Positions 46,674 through 54,644 of a stretch of DNA of 64,000 bases are shown in pieces; position 1 is the first letter of the stretch, and every line of letters begins with the position of its first letter. The notes beneath the pieces are model-generated. The model did no database searches. It saw nothing but the letters and a program-made list of their open reading frames with translations, and was not told where the DNA came from. The position numbers and the translations under genes are program-made. Source of the stretch: Vicinamibacterales bacterium (GTDB lineage: Bacteria > Acidobacteriota > Vicinamibacteria > Vicinamibacterales > 2-12-FULL-66-21); NCBI GenBank assembly GCA_036496585.1, contig DASXLB010000033.1:65014-129013 (forward strand), read 5' to 3'.

Positions 46674-46693
46674 AACGACGGCCGCGGTGCCAC
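46665..46693 (-). promoter_or_regulatory. Predicted padR promoter
   Basis: On the minus strand -35 GTGGCA (complement of 46688-46693, four of six) and -10 CATAAT (complement of 46665-46670, five of six) are 17 bp apart. Transcription would begin within about three bases of the padR ATG, giving a nearly leaderless mRNA; no Shine-Dalgarno is present, which agrees. Confidence 0.55.
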
Positions 46694-46770
46694 GAGAATG
46701 TGACGAACGGCATGCGCGACGCCCTACCGGCTCCCGGGCGGGTCCGGCAGGGACCTGACGCAGCCGTGTG

Positions 46771-47238
46771 TCAGCGGCTGGCGGCGCAGGCGGCCTTCGT
46801 ATACGGATACTCGATCCGGCGCGTCTGGCCGTTCATCGGCCCTTCGACCGCGGCCGTCAGCGCGTCCCCGTTGCGTTTGTAGAAGATCTTCGTCGGAAAA
46901 TCGTGCGCGGGATTCTCGAAGACGACCTCGGTTGGGCCGACACGCTCCGCCGTGAACGTCGCCTCAGCCTGGCCGGACGGCTTGGCGACGTAGTCGAGGC
47001 CGTGGGCGCCAGGCCGGATAAGCAGGAACTCATACTCGGTCGTCTTGCCGTTCGCGACGGAACGCGACATGCCGAGCATCGTGCCGCCTTCGGCTGGCGT
47101 CCACTGCTCGATCACGTGGCGGCCGCTACGCGTGAGTTCCCAGCACCCGGTCATCCACGCGAGACCGTCGAGGGACGGCGGCGGCGCCTGCAGGACGCCT
47201 GACACTGCGAGCGCGATCATGATCGTCGTCATCGGCAT
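46771..47238 (-). CDS. Exported DUF6265-like protein
   Basis: 155-residue protein with signal peptide (MPMTTIMIALAVSGVLQAPP). The mature part begins LDGLAWMTGCWELTRSGRHVIEQWTPAEGGTMLG, a signature of small lipocalin-like beta-barrel domains in the DUF6265 group, and contains NPAHDFPTKIFYKRNGD. ATG 47238 begins the signal peptide. It is 50 bp downstream of an ADOP permease and probably in that transcription unit. No function known. Confidence 0.75.
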   Translation of the reverse strand: MPMTTIMIALAVSGVLQAPPPSLDGLAWMTGCWELTRSGRHVIEQWTPAEGGTMLGMSRSVANGKTTEYEFLLIRPGAHGLDYVAKPSGQAEATFTAERVGPTEVVFENPAHDFPTKIFYKRNGDALTAAVEGPMNGQTRRIEYPYTKAACAASR

Positions 47239-47288
47239 GCGGGCAGCGTAGCGCAGGCTGCGCGTCTTGGACAACCGCGACACGGCCG

Positions 47289-49682
47289 CTACTCCAGGCG
47301 CATCGCGTCGACGGCGCTCACCGCGAGCGCCTGGCGGATCGGGATCGCGACAGCCGCCAGCGCGGCGAGCGCCAGCGCGGCGGCCGCGAGCGCCAGCGCG
47401 TAGGGATCGAATGGACCGACACCGAACAGCAGCGCCCGCACCATGGGCGCCGACGCCAGTGTCAGCGCCGCGCCAATCGCCACGCCGAAGCCGACCAGAC
47501 GGATCGCGCCGCCGGCGACCAGCCAGACGACTTCATGCGGCGAGGCGCCGAGCGCCAGCCGGACGCCAATTTCGCGGCGCCGCTCACCGACGACGAGCGT
47601 CATCAGACCGTAGAGCCCGAGCCCGGCCAGCACCACCGCCGCCGCCGCGAACAGACTCAGCGCCGCTGCGTTCATCCTGGGCTGATCGAGGGCCTCGTCG
47701 ATCACCACCTCCACCATCTTCATGCCGAAGACGGGGCGCGCGGGATCGAGTGCGCGCACGATCTGCCGGATCGCCGCGGCCGTGGCGCGCGCGTCTCCTT
47801 CGGCGCGCACGACGTACTCAGGATCCGGCCACGCTCCTTCGGCCACGCACGCATAGAGATACGGATAGGGAGGCGCCGACGGACCGTCTTCGAGTGCGTC
47901 GCCGATCACGCCGACGATGCGGAAGCGATCGCCGCCCTGCAGGAGCGACAACTGGCGGCCGACGACCACGCCGCCGCGCGCGACGCGATCGACGAACGCG
48001 CGGTTGACCATCGCGTCACGAACGCGATTGACGTTGAAATCTGGTTTCGTCTCCTCGCACCAGCTACCGGCGGCGAGGGGAAACTTCAGCGCTCGCAGGT
48101 ATCCGCGGCTGACGCTCCGCTCTCCGACGTTGAAGGCGCCGTTGGACTCGCCGCTGGCATATCCGTCGACGCGAACCTGATACCGCAACGTCGCGCCGGT
48201 CGCCGGCAGGAAGTTGGCAAACCCGGCGTCGCGCACGCCGGGAATCCGTACCAGCTCGCCAAGCAGGCGCTCCTGGAGCTGCGCGACACGTGCGCGATCC
48301 TCGTCCCATGCCGCCCCGACGTGGAAGGTCAGCACGCGGTCGGGATCGAATCCCATGTCGACCGACGCCATCGCGTTGTAGCTCCGCACGAGCAGCCCAG
48401 CCGAACCGGCGACCAGGACGCCGAGCGCCAGCTGTGCGACCACGATCGCGTGCTGGAGGCGATGGCGGCCGCCGGCGACGGTCCGTCCGCCCGCCGCGAG
48501 CAATGGCGTCAACGTCGGCCGCAGGATGGTCATCGCCGGCAGGGCGCCGAACACCATCGCCGCCGCCAGGATGCTGACAAGGACGAACACGGCCGAACGC
48601 CAGTCCATCCCGAGTTCCGAGGCGCGCGGCAGCGTCGTCATCGCGCGGCCCGCAGCGGCGGCCAGCCACGAGGCGAACAGCACGGCGCCGACAGCCGCCA
48701 GCGCGCCGAGCAGCAGTACTTCGTGCAGGACGGCGGCGGCGATCCGCAGACGCGACGCCCCGAGCGCTGCTCTCACGGCGAATTCCGTCGTCCGCCGCTG
48801 CAGCTGGACAAGGACGAGCCCCGCTACGTTGGCCGTCGCGATGGCGAAGAGAAGCACGACGGACGCGAGCACGAACACCAGCGGCCGCCGGTACTCGCCG
48901 ACGCGCTGGTCCTTCAAGTCGCGGACGTCGGCCGACCACCCGGCGTCGGTCTCAGGGAACTCGTCGCCGAGCCGCCGCTGGACGCGCGACAGATCGTCCC
49001 GGGCTTCCGCCACGCTGACGCCGGCGCGCATCCGGCCGACGCCAGTCAGGAACCGCGCCGCGCGGGCGCCGCTCAGATTGGGCGACAGTTGGGACGGAAT
49101 CCAGACGTCGATGCCGGCGACGGCAAAGCTGCGCGGCATGATGCCGACAATCGTGTAGCCGACCCCGGCGGCGATCAGGCGGCTGCCGATCGCGTCGGCG
49201 CGCCGGGCGAACCGGCGGTTCCACAGCTCCTCGCCGATCACCGCGGCGGTGGGCCCGCCGTATCGCTCCTCGTCGGCGACGAACGTCCGACCGGCGAGCG
49301 GCGTCGCGCGGAACACCTCGAAGAAGCCGGGCGTGACGCGCCGTCCCTGCAGCCGCTCCGGTTCGGCACCGCTCGTGTCGGTGACGCTCTCGCTGTAGCT
49401 CCCTGCGAGCGCAACGAAGGTGCGGTTGAGGCGCTGCCAGTCCTCGAGCCGAGCCGGCGCGATCAGACTGACGCGCTGCGCCTGTCCCGGGTTGGCTTCG
49501 TAGACGGCCACGAGCTCGCCGGCGTCTGGGTACGGCAGACGTTTCCAGACGACACCGTCGACCACCGAAAAGACCGCGGCGGTGATGCCGGCGCTGGCGG
49601 CAAGCGTCAGGATCGTCACGAGCGTGAACGCCGGGCGGCGCACCAGCGCCCGCCACGCCTGCGATAGGGCGGCCATGTTCAT
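47289..49682 (-). CDS. ADOP-type ABC permease
   Basis: 797-residue duplicated FtsX permease. It starts MNMAALSQAWRALVRRPAFTLVTILTLAASAGITAAVFSVV, contains LFAIATANVAGLVLVQLQRRTTEFAVRAALGASRLRIAAAVL and, near the end, RRREIGVRLALGASPHEVVWLVAGG, closing with VDAMRLE. ATG 49682 is 35 bp after the stop of the next ADOP gene upstream. It diverges clearly from its neighbours, so the cluster is an old expansion rather than a recent duplication. Confidence 0.92.
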   Translation of the reverse strand: MNMAALSQAWRALVRRPAFTLVTILTLAASAGITAAVFSVVDGVVWKRLPYPDAGELVAVYEANPGQAQRVSLIAPARLEDWQRLNRTFVALAGSYSESVTDTSGAEPERLQGRRVTPGFFEVFRATPLAGRTFVADEERYGGPTAAVIGEELWNRRFARRADAIGSRLIAAGVGYTIVGIMPRSFAVAGIDVWIPSQLSPNLSGARAARFLTGVGRMRAGVSVAEARDDLSRVQRRLGDEFPETDAGWSADVRDLKDQRVGEYRRPLVFVLASVVLLFAIATANVAGLVLVQLQRRTTEFAVRAALGASRLRIAAAVLHEVLLLGALAAVGAVLFASWLAAAAGRAMTTLPRASELGMDWRSAVFVLVSILAAAMVFGALPAMTILRPTLTPLLAAGGRTVAGGRHRLQHAIVVAQLALGVLVAGSAGLLVRSYNAMASVDMGFDPDRVLTFHVGAAWDEDRARVAQLQERLLGELVRIPGVRDAGFANFLPATGATLRYQVRVDGYASGESNGAFNVGERSVSRGYLRALKFPLAAGSWCEETKPDFNVNRVRDAMVNRAFVDRVARGGVVVGRQLSLLQGGDRFRIVGVIGDALEDGPSAPPYPYLYACVAEGAWPDPEYVVRAEGDARATAAAIRQIVRALDPARPVFGMKMVEVVIDEALDQPRMNAAALSLFAAAAVVLAGLGLYGLMTLVVGERRREIGVRLALGASPHEVVWLVAGGAIRLVGFGVAIGAALTLASAPMVRALLFGVGPFDPYALALAAAALALAALAAVAIPIRQALAVSAVDAMRLE

Positions 49683-49717
49683 CAGACGAAGGCGCCGCCA
49701 ATTGGTTGGCCGCCGAT

Positions 49718-52135
49718 TCAGTCGGCGCGCAGCGCGATCATCGGGTCGACGGACGCCACCCGGCGCGCCGGCCACCAGGCGGCGGCCGCCGCCACGGTCA
49801 GCAGGAGCGCCGGGACCCCGGCGAAGACCAGCGGCTGTATCGGCCCACTCAGGAGATCGACCGCCACCGCGAATGCGACCATCCAGCCGACCAGCGCGCC
49901 GGTCGCCGCCACGGTGACGTGCTCGCGCACGAACTGCGCGACGACGCGGCGCGGCGTCGCGCCGAGCGCGAGGCGGACGCCGACCTCCACCGTTCGTAGC
50001 GACACCGCATAGGCGACCACGGCGTAGATGCCCGTCGCCGCCAGCAGGAGAAGCAACGGCCCCAGCACACTGAACATGCGTGCCGGGATGCGCCGGAAGA
50101 TCAGGTTCGCCTCGATGTGATCCGAGAGCGTGCGGATGTCGTAGATCGGCAGGTTCGGATCGAGCTCGGCGACCACACGGCGCACGTCGGCCGCGGCTGC
50201 CCCCTCCGAGCCGTGTTTCGGTCGCAGGTGGATTTCTCCGGCGGGCGAGGGCCGGTCGCGGTAGGAGAAATACAGCATCGGCGTCGGCGGCTCGCCGAAC
50301 GCGTCATAGAGCGACGTGCGCACGACGCCGACGATCGTGTAGGCGCGGCCACGCGTGGTCAGACGCCGGCCGAGCACGTCGGCGCCGGGCGCGTAGCGAT
50401 GCACGAAGGCGTCGTTGACGACCGCCTGGGGCGGCGCGGCGGTGTCGCGCAGTTCGGCGAAGTCGTGTCCGGCAAGCAGCGGCAGTCCCATGACCGCGAA
50501 GTAGCCTGGCGACACCGTGTTGGCCAACGACAGGTCGCCGCCATCGTCGTCGCGCGCGCGTCCCTCGAGCGTGAACACCCGCGACGGCATGCCGTGGATG
50601 TCGAGCGGCACGGACGTGGCGAGCGCGGCTCCCTCGAGCGAGGGAAGCCCGCGCAGCCGATCGAGCAGAGTGGCAGTGAAGCGCGATACGCCGGCGGCGT
50701 CGACGCCGCGGCCGGTGAGATCGTAGCCCGCCAGCAGGACGCCGTCGCGGTGGAAGCCCGGATCCTCCTGCCGGGTGGCGGCGAACGCCTCGAGGAAGAG
50801 GCCGCCGGCAATCAGCACCGTCGAGGCCAGCGCCACCTCGATCCCCATCAGGACCGATCGCATGCGGCCGCGCGAATGCGGAGAGCCCGGTTTCATCCCC
50901 GGCTGCCTGGCGGCGCGCGCGGTCTGCAGCGCCGGCATCAGACCGAACACGGCACCGCACAGCACGCCCAGCAACATGGTGAACGCGACAGTGACGGCGT
51001 CGACGTGTGTCTCGAACGAGACCGGCATGCCGCGCACCCGCAGCGGCGGCAGCGCGTTGAGCAGGCCGGTGCCCCAGGCCGCGAGCGTCGCGCCGAGCGC
51101 GGCGCCCGCCAGCGCGAGCAGCAGGCTCTCGACGAGCAGCAGACGCGCCAGATCGCCGCGGCCGGCGCCGAGCGCCAGCCGGATACTCATCTCGCGTTGC
51201 CGCGCGCTCGCGCGCGCCAGGATCAGCGTGGCGGTGTTTCCACACACGGCAAGCAGGAGGAGCAGCATGATCGCCTGGAGCACGGCGAGCGATGCCGCGA
51301 GAAAGCGCTGCGGCCCGCGAGGGGCCTTCCAGAACGGCAGGACCTCCGCCGTGGTCGCGCGATTCGATTCCGGATAGGCCTGCTCGAGCTGACGCATCTG
51401 CATGTCGACATCGGCCTGCGCCTGCGCCAGGCCGGCGCCGGGCGCGGTGTAACCGGCCGCGGTATAACCGCGCACGCTCCGATCTTCGAGGTCCCCCTCA
51501 CCCTTGGCCAGAAGCGGGCCCATGGTCGCCGGGATCCAGAAGTCGAACGACAACCGCATCACCGTGCCCTTGAAGCCGCGCGGCGCGACGCCGACGATCG
51601 CGAGGTCGGTGCCGTTGACGCGCACCGTCTGGCCGAGCGCCGACGGGCTGGCGCCGAATCGGGTCTGCCAGTAGTCGTGCGAGATCACGACGACTGGCGA
51701 TGCGCCTGAGGAGACCACCTCGTCGGCGCGCAGGAAACGGCCAAGCGCCGGGACGACACCGAGCGACGCAAAGTAGTTGTCAGAGACGAGCAGGCCGCTC
51801 GCGCGCTCAACGCGGCCGCTCGCGCCAACGTAGAGCGGGATCATCCGGAAGGCGAGCAACCCGGTCATCGCGCGCAGGCGCACGCGCAGATCGCGATACT
51901 CCGACCACGAAACGCCGGGATAGAAGCCGGTCTCCGTCTTCGGCTCGAGGAGCTGCAGCGCGGAGGCGCGCGGCGCCCCCTCGATCGGCGAAAACACCAC
52001 CGCCTGCACCCACGAGAACACCACGCCATTGGCGCCGATGCCGACCGCCAGCGATGCCACGACCACCGCCGCAAGCACCGGCATCCGGGCGATGGCGCGG
52101 GCGGCGTGGCGCACGTCGCGGGCGAGGCCGATCAT
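49718..52135 (-). CDS. ADOP-type ABC permease
   Basis: 805-residue ADOP permease. Signatures: ARMPVLAAVVVASLAVGIGANGVVFSWV, LLLLLAVCGNTATLILARASARQREMSIRLALGAGRGDLARLL and RTVEVGVRLALGATPRRVVAQFV; it ends SVDPMIALRAD. It has no prefix domain. It sits between the next ADOP gene downstream and the 123-residue exported protein upstream, on the same strand, so it could share the promoter region at 52.75 kb. Confidence 0.92.
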   Translation of the reverse strand: MIGLARDVRHAARAIARMPVLAAVVVASLAVGIGANGVVFSWVQAVVFSPIEGAPRASALQLLEPKTETGFYPGVSWSEYRDLRVRLRAMTGLLAFRMIPLYVGASGRVERASGLLVSDNYFASLGVVPALGRFLRADEVVSSGASPVVVISHDYWQTRFGASPSALGQTVRVNGTDLAIVGVAPRGFKGTVMRLSFDFWIPATMGPLLAKGEGDLEDRSVRGYTAAGYTAPGAGLAQAQADVDMQMRQLEQAYPESNRATTAEVLPFWKAPRGPQRFLAASLAVLQAIMLLLLLAVCGNTATLILARASARQREMSIRLALGAGRGDLARLLLVESLLLALAGAALGATLAAWGTGLLNALPPLRVRGMPVSFETHVDAVTVAFTMLLGVLCGAVFGLMPALQTARAARQPGMKPGSPHSRGRMRSVLMGIEVALASTVLIAGGLFLEAFAATRQEDPGFHRDGVLLAGYDLTGRGVDAAGVSRFTATLLDRLRGLPSLEGAALATSVPLDIHGMPSRVFTLEGRARDDDGGDLSLANTVSPGYFAVMGLPLLAGHDFAELRDTAAPPQAVVNDAFVHRYAPGADVLGRRLTTRGRAYTIVGVVRTSLYDAFGEPPTPMLYFSYRDRPSPAGEIHLRPKHGSEGAAAADVRRVVAELDPNLPIYDIRTLSDHIEANLIFRRIPARMFSVLGPLLLLLAATGIYAVVAYAVSLRTVEVGVRLALGATPRRVVAQFVREHVTVAATGALVGWMVAFAVAVDLLSGPIQPLVFAGVPALLLTVAAAAAWWPARRVASVDPMIALRAD

Positions 52136-52226
52136 CGTCGATCCGAGAAGGTTCGCCCCGCGGACTCCACTGCACGCTCGGTTGCTGCGTTCGGTCGCCG
52201 TCGCGGCGTCTGGCTGACGAGGCGCC

Positions 52227-52598
52227 TCACTTGCCGTCCTGCCCGGCGGCGCGCCGGGCGGTCCACGTCATGTCCCCCATCGGGCTCGACACTGAGCCTG
52301 CCAGCGTCCCGTCGTCTCTCAGCCTCGCGCTGAACAGAATCTTCTCGTCCTCTGTGCCGGACGTCGTCGAGAGTTTCAGCTCGCCGTTGACGAATTCGCC
52401 GGCGATCGCCATGTCGCCGTGCGGACTGCTGAACGTGCCCGAGACTTTCGTCCCGTCCTGCTTCAGCGTCAGGCCCATCGCCGCATCGCCGTGCGGACTG
52501 CCGGACACGGTCATCGTCCACGCACCATCTACCGTCGGCGCGGCGGCGGCCGTCACGATCCCGGCGGCCAACAACACGGTCAGTAATACCTGTTTCAT
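52227..52598 (-). CDS. Small exported protein with SPHGD repeats
   Basis: 123-residue protein: signal peptide MKQVLLTVLLAAGIVTAAAA, then a beta-rich domain in which SPHGD (34-38), SPHGD (58-62) and SPMGD (105-109) recur. The two histidine copies suggest a metal or ligand site, but this is inference. ATG 52598 has GGAGAGG just upstream. It lies ten bases after a 44-residue membrane peptide gene and is convergent with no gene; both are divergent from a PhoP/PhoQ-like system that may control them. Confidence 0.75.
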   Translation of the reverse strand: MKQVLLTVLLAAGIVTAAAAPTVDGAWTMTVSGSPHGDAAMGLTLKQDGTKVSGTFSSPHGDMAIAGEFVNGELKLSTTSGTEDEKILFSARLRDDGTLAGSVSSPMGDMTWTARRAAGQDGK

Positions 52599-52608
52599 GT
52601 TCCTCTCC

Positions 52609-52743
52609 TCAGTGGGCGGGACCGCCATGGATGGCCGGCAGCCACCTCGCCAGCGCGGCGTGCCCCTTGCCATGCATTGCCACCACGCCCGCCGCGACGA
52701 GCGCGGCGAGCAGCACGACGACGACGAATGTCTTGCCCGTCAT
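52609..52743 (-). CDS. 44-residue membrane peptide with histidine-rich tail
   Basis: Small frame encoding one hydrophobic helix (residues 5-23, FVVVVLLAALVAAGVVAM) and a short exposed tail with His24, His28, His39 and His44. It is the first gene on the minus strand from the shared regulatory gap, ten bases ahead of the SPHGD protein gene. Position, ATG at 52743 and membrane-peptide composition support coding status; there is no recognised family. The transcript would be nearly leaderless. Confidence 0.5.
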   Translation of the reverse strand: MTGKTFVVVVLLAALVAAGVVAMHGKGHAALARWLPAIHGGPAH

Positions 52744-52766
52744 GATCGGAGCGTACGGCGCCGCCG

Positions 52767-52805
52767 CTGAACGTCCCCTGAACGCGCCGTTCAGCCGCCG
52801 TTCAG
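52767..52805. promoter_or_regulatory. Four symmetric heptamers, probable response-regulator binding region
   Basis: CTGAACG at 52767-52773 and 52778-52784, then CGTTCAG at 52788-52794 and 52799-52805. Each pair is a direct repeat with an 11-bp period, as in PhoP and PmrA boxes, and the two pairs mirror each other about 52786. One pair faces each divergent gene set. The likely binder is the OmpR-family regulator encoded at 52852. Confidence 0.7.
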
Positions 52806-52815
52806 CTTCGCCTGG

Positions 52816-52821
52816 GATAAC
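52816..52821 (+). promoter_or_regulatory. Predicted -10 element of the two-component operon
   Basis: GATAAC (four of six to TATAAT), ten bases after the distal heptamer, the spacing seen when a PhoP-type box replaces the -35 element. Predicted start of transcription is about 52828. Confidence 0.45.
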
Positions 52822-52851
52822 GTGGTGCTTTCGCCGCCTCAGAAACCGTCC

Positions 52852-53523
52852 ATGCGAATCCTGGTCGTCGAAGACGAATCCCGACTCGCGCGTCAGCTCT
52901 GCGAGGCGCTCGCCCACGCCGGCTATGCCGTCGACTGCGCCGCCGACGGCGACCGCGCCGACTTCCTCTGCCGGACGGAGCGCTACGACGCGGCGATCCT
53001 CGATCTCGGCCTGCCGAAAATCGACGGGCTGACACTGCTCCGCGGCTGGCGCGACGACGGACTCACCCTCCCGGTCCTGATCCTGACCGCGCGCGGCAGC
53101 TGGCACGACAAGGTCAAGGGCATCGACGGCGGCGCCGACGACTACGTCGCCAAGCCGTTCCGCATGGAGGAAGTCCTGGCGCGGGTGCGCGCGCTGATCC
53201 GCCGCGCCAGCGGCCAGGCCGCCGTCGAACTGCGCTGCGGCCGCATCGCGCTCGACCCGCGCGCCGCCCGCGTCACTCTGCAGGGGGCGCCGGTCCGCCT
53301 GACCAGCCACGAATTTCGCGTCCTCTCGTACCTGATGCACCATCGCGGCAAGGTGGTGTCGCAGGGGGAGCTGAGCGAACACATCTACGCCGAAAATCTC
53401 GATCGCGACTCGAACACGGTGGAGGTGTTCGTGGCGCGGCTGCGGCGCAAGCTCGGCACCGCGGCAATCGTCACGGTGCGCGGACTGGGCTATCGGATGG
53501 ACTGCGAGCGGGACAGCGCGTGA
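52852..53523 (+). CDS. PhoP/OmpR-family response regulator
   Basis: 223-residue regulator: receiver 1-120 with E7-D8 acidic pocket, phospho-acceptor D51 (AAILDLGLPK), the switch Thr in LILTARG and Lys in VAKPFR; winged helix 125-220 with RLTSHEFRVLSYLMHHRGKVV and ending VTVRGLGYRMD. Overall closest in style to PhoP/QseB. ATG 52852 begins directly at the conserved RILVVEDE; the GTG ten codons upstream adds nothing conserved. Its stop overlaps the kinase start by four bases. Confidence 0.95.
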   Translation: MRILVVEDESRLARQLCEALAHAGYAVDCAADGDRADFLCRTERYDAAILDLGLPKIDGLTLLRGWRDDGLTLPVLILTARGSWHDKVKGIDGGADDYVAKPFRMEEVLARVRALIRRASGQAAVELRCGRIALDPRAARVTLQGAPVRLTSHEFRVLSYLMHHRGKVVSQGELSEHIYAENLDRDSNTVEVFVARLRRKLGTAAIVTVRGLGYRMDCERDSA

Positions 53524-54542
53524 GATCGCTTCGCCGTGACGTCATGATCGGGGCCGTACTCTGGACGCTGGGGCTGCTCGGCACTTGGGCGCTGGCGTTG
53601 ACGTTTCACCGCGCGGCGTTCCAGTGGATCGCGGTGGTGCACGGCTCTCCGCACCTTCTGATGCTCGGCACGATCCTCGTGACGGTCGCGGGATACGTGA
53701 TCGTTCGACGCGGCCTGTCACCGCTCGACACGATGCGGCGAAGCCTCGGCGCTGTGCGCACCGGCGCGGCCGAGCGAGTCGAGGGCCGCTTCCCCGCCGA
53801 AGTCCAGCCGCTCGTCGTCGAGCTGAATGCCCTGCTCCTGCACCAGCAGCAGGCGGTGAGGCGGGCGCACGCGAAAGCGGGCGACCTGGCCCACGGCCTG
53901 AAGACCCCGCTCGCGATCCTGACGCACGAAGCGGAGCGCGCGGCGGCGAACGGACAGACCGATCTCGCCGCCGGGATCAGCGAACAGGTCGAACGGATGC
54001 GCCGGCAGATCGAGTATCACCTCGCGCACGCGCGCGCCGCCGCCTCGGGCGCCACCGCGGGAGCCCGCGCGCCGATCGCCGAGTCGGCGCAGGCACTGGC
54101 GCGGACGATGCTGCGGCTCCATGCCGAGCGGGGCGTGGCGATCGAGATCAGCGTCGATCCGGCGCATCACGTCCGGTGCGACCGCGCCGATCTCGACGAG
54201 ATGCTCGGGAATCTGCTCGACAACGCCTGCAAGTGGGGGCGCGGACAGGTGACCGTCACCTCCGTGTTCATTCCGCCTGAAGGCGACAGCCGCGCGGACG
54301 CCCCGCAGAACGGCGCGATCGCGATCGTGGTCGAGGACGATGGGCCCGGGATCGAGCCGGCGCTCCGCGACGCCGTCCTGCAGCGCGGCGTGCGCGCTGA
54401 CGAAGCCGCGCCTGGATCGGGGCTGGGCCTGGCGATCGTACGTGAATTGGCGGAGTTGTATGACGGACGCGTGTCGCTCGACGCCGCACCGGCCGGCGGT
54501 CTCTCGGCCAAGCTGACGCTGCCGGCTGCGCCCGCCCGCTGA
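53520..54542 (+). CDS. PhoQ-like sensor histidine kinase
   Basis: 340-residue sensor with TM1 about 10-30, a very short periplasmic part, and TM2 about 47-63, followed by a HAMP-like linker. The H-box is DLAHGLKTPLAIL (His125), the PhoQ/TctE-type variant. The catalytic domain has LGNLLDNACKWG, VEDDGPGIE and GSGLGLAIV. GTG 53520 overlaps the regulator stop (GTGA). The minimal periplasmic loop suggests sensing within or near the membrane, which fits the neighbouring membrane peptide as regulator or signal (inference). Confidence 0.93.
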   Translation: MRSLRRDVMIGAVLWTLGLLGTWALALTFHRAAFQWIAVVHGSPHLLMLGTILVTVAGYVIVRRGLSPLDTMRRSLGAVRTGAAERVEGRFPAEVQPLVVELNALLLHQQQAVRRAHAKAGDLAHGLKTPLAILTHEAERAAANGQTDLAAGISEQVERMRRQIEYHLAHARAAASGATAGARAPIAESAQALARTMLRLHAERGVAIEISVDPAHHVRCDRADLDEMLGNLLDNACKWGRGQVTVTSVFIPPEGDSRADAPQNGAIAIVVEDDGPGIEPALRDAVLQRGVRADEAAPGSGLGLAIVRELAELYDGRVSLDAAPAGGLSAKLTLPAAPAR

Positions 54543-54644
54543 CAGGTTTCAGCTATCGGCTCGCAACATTTCCCAGACGCAATGGCGTGCGCGAAGAACC
54601 GCGTGCGGCCACGCGACGAAAATGACCTCGGGAAACCCAACCCC

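Noticed and set aside
47247-47260. Further copy of the palindromic repeat (GTAGCGCAGG)
   Set aside because: Only ten bases match and the CTTCAG-CCTGCC half is missing, so chance similarity in high-GC DNA is as likely.
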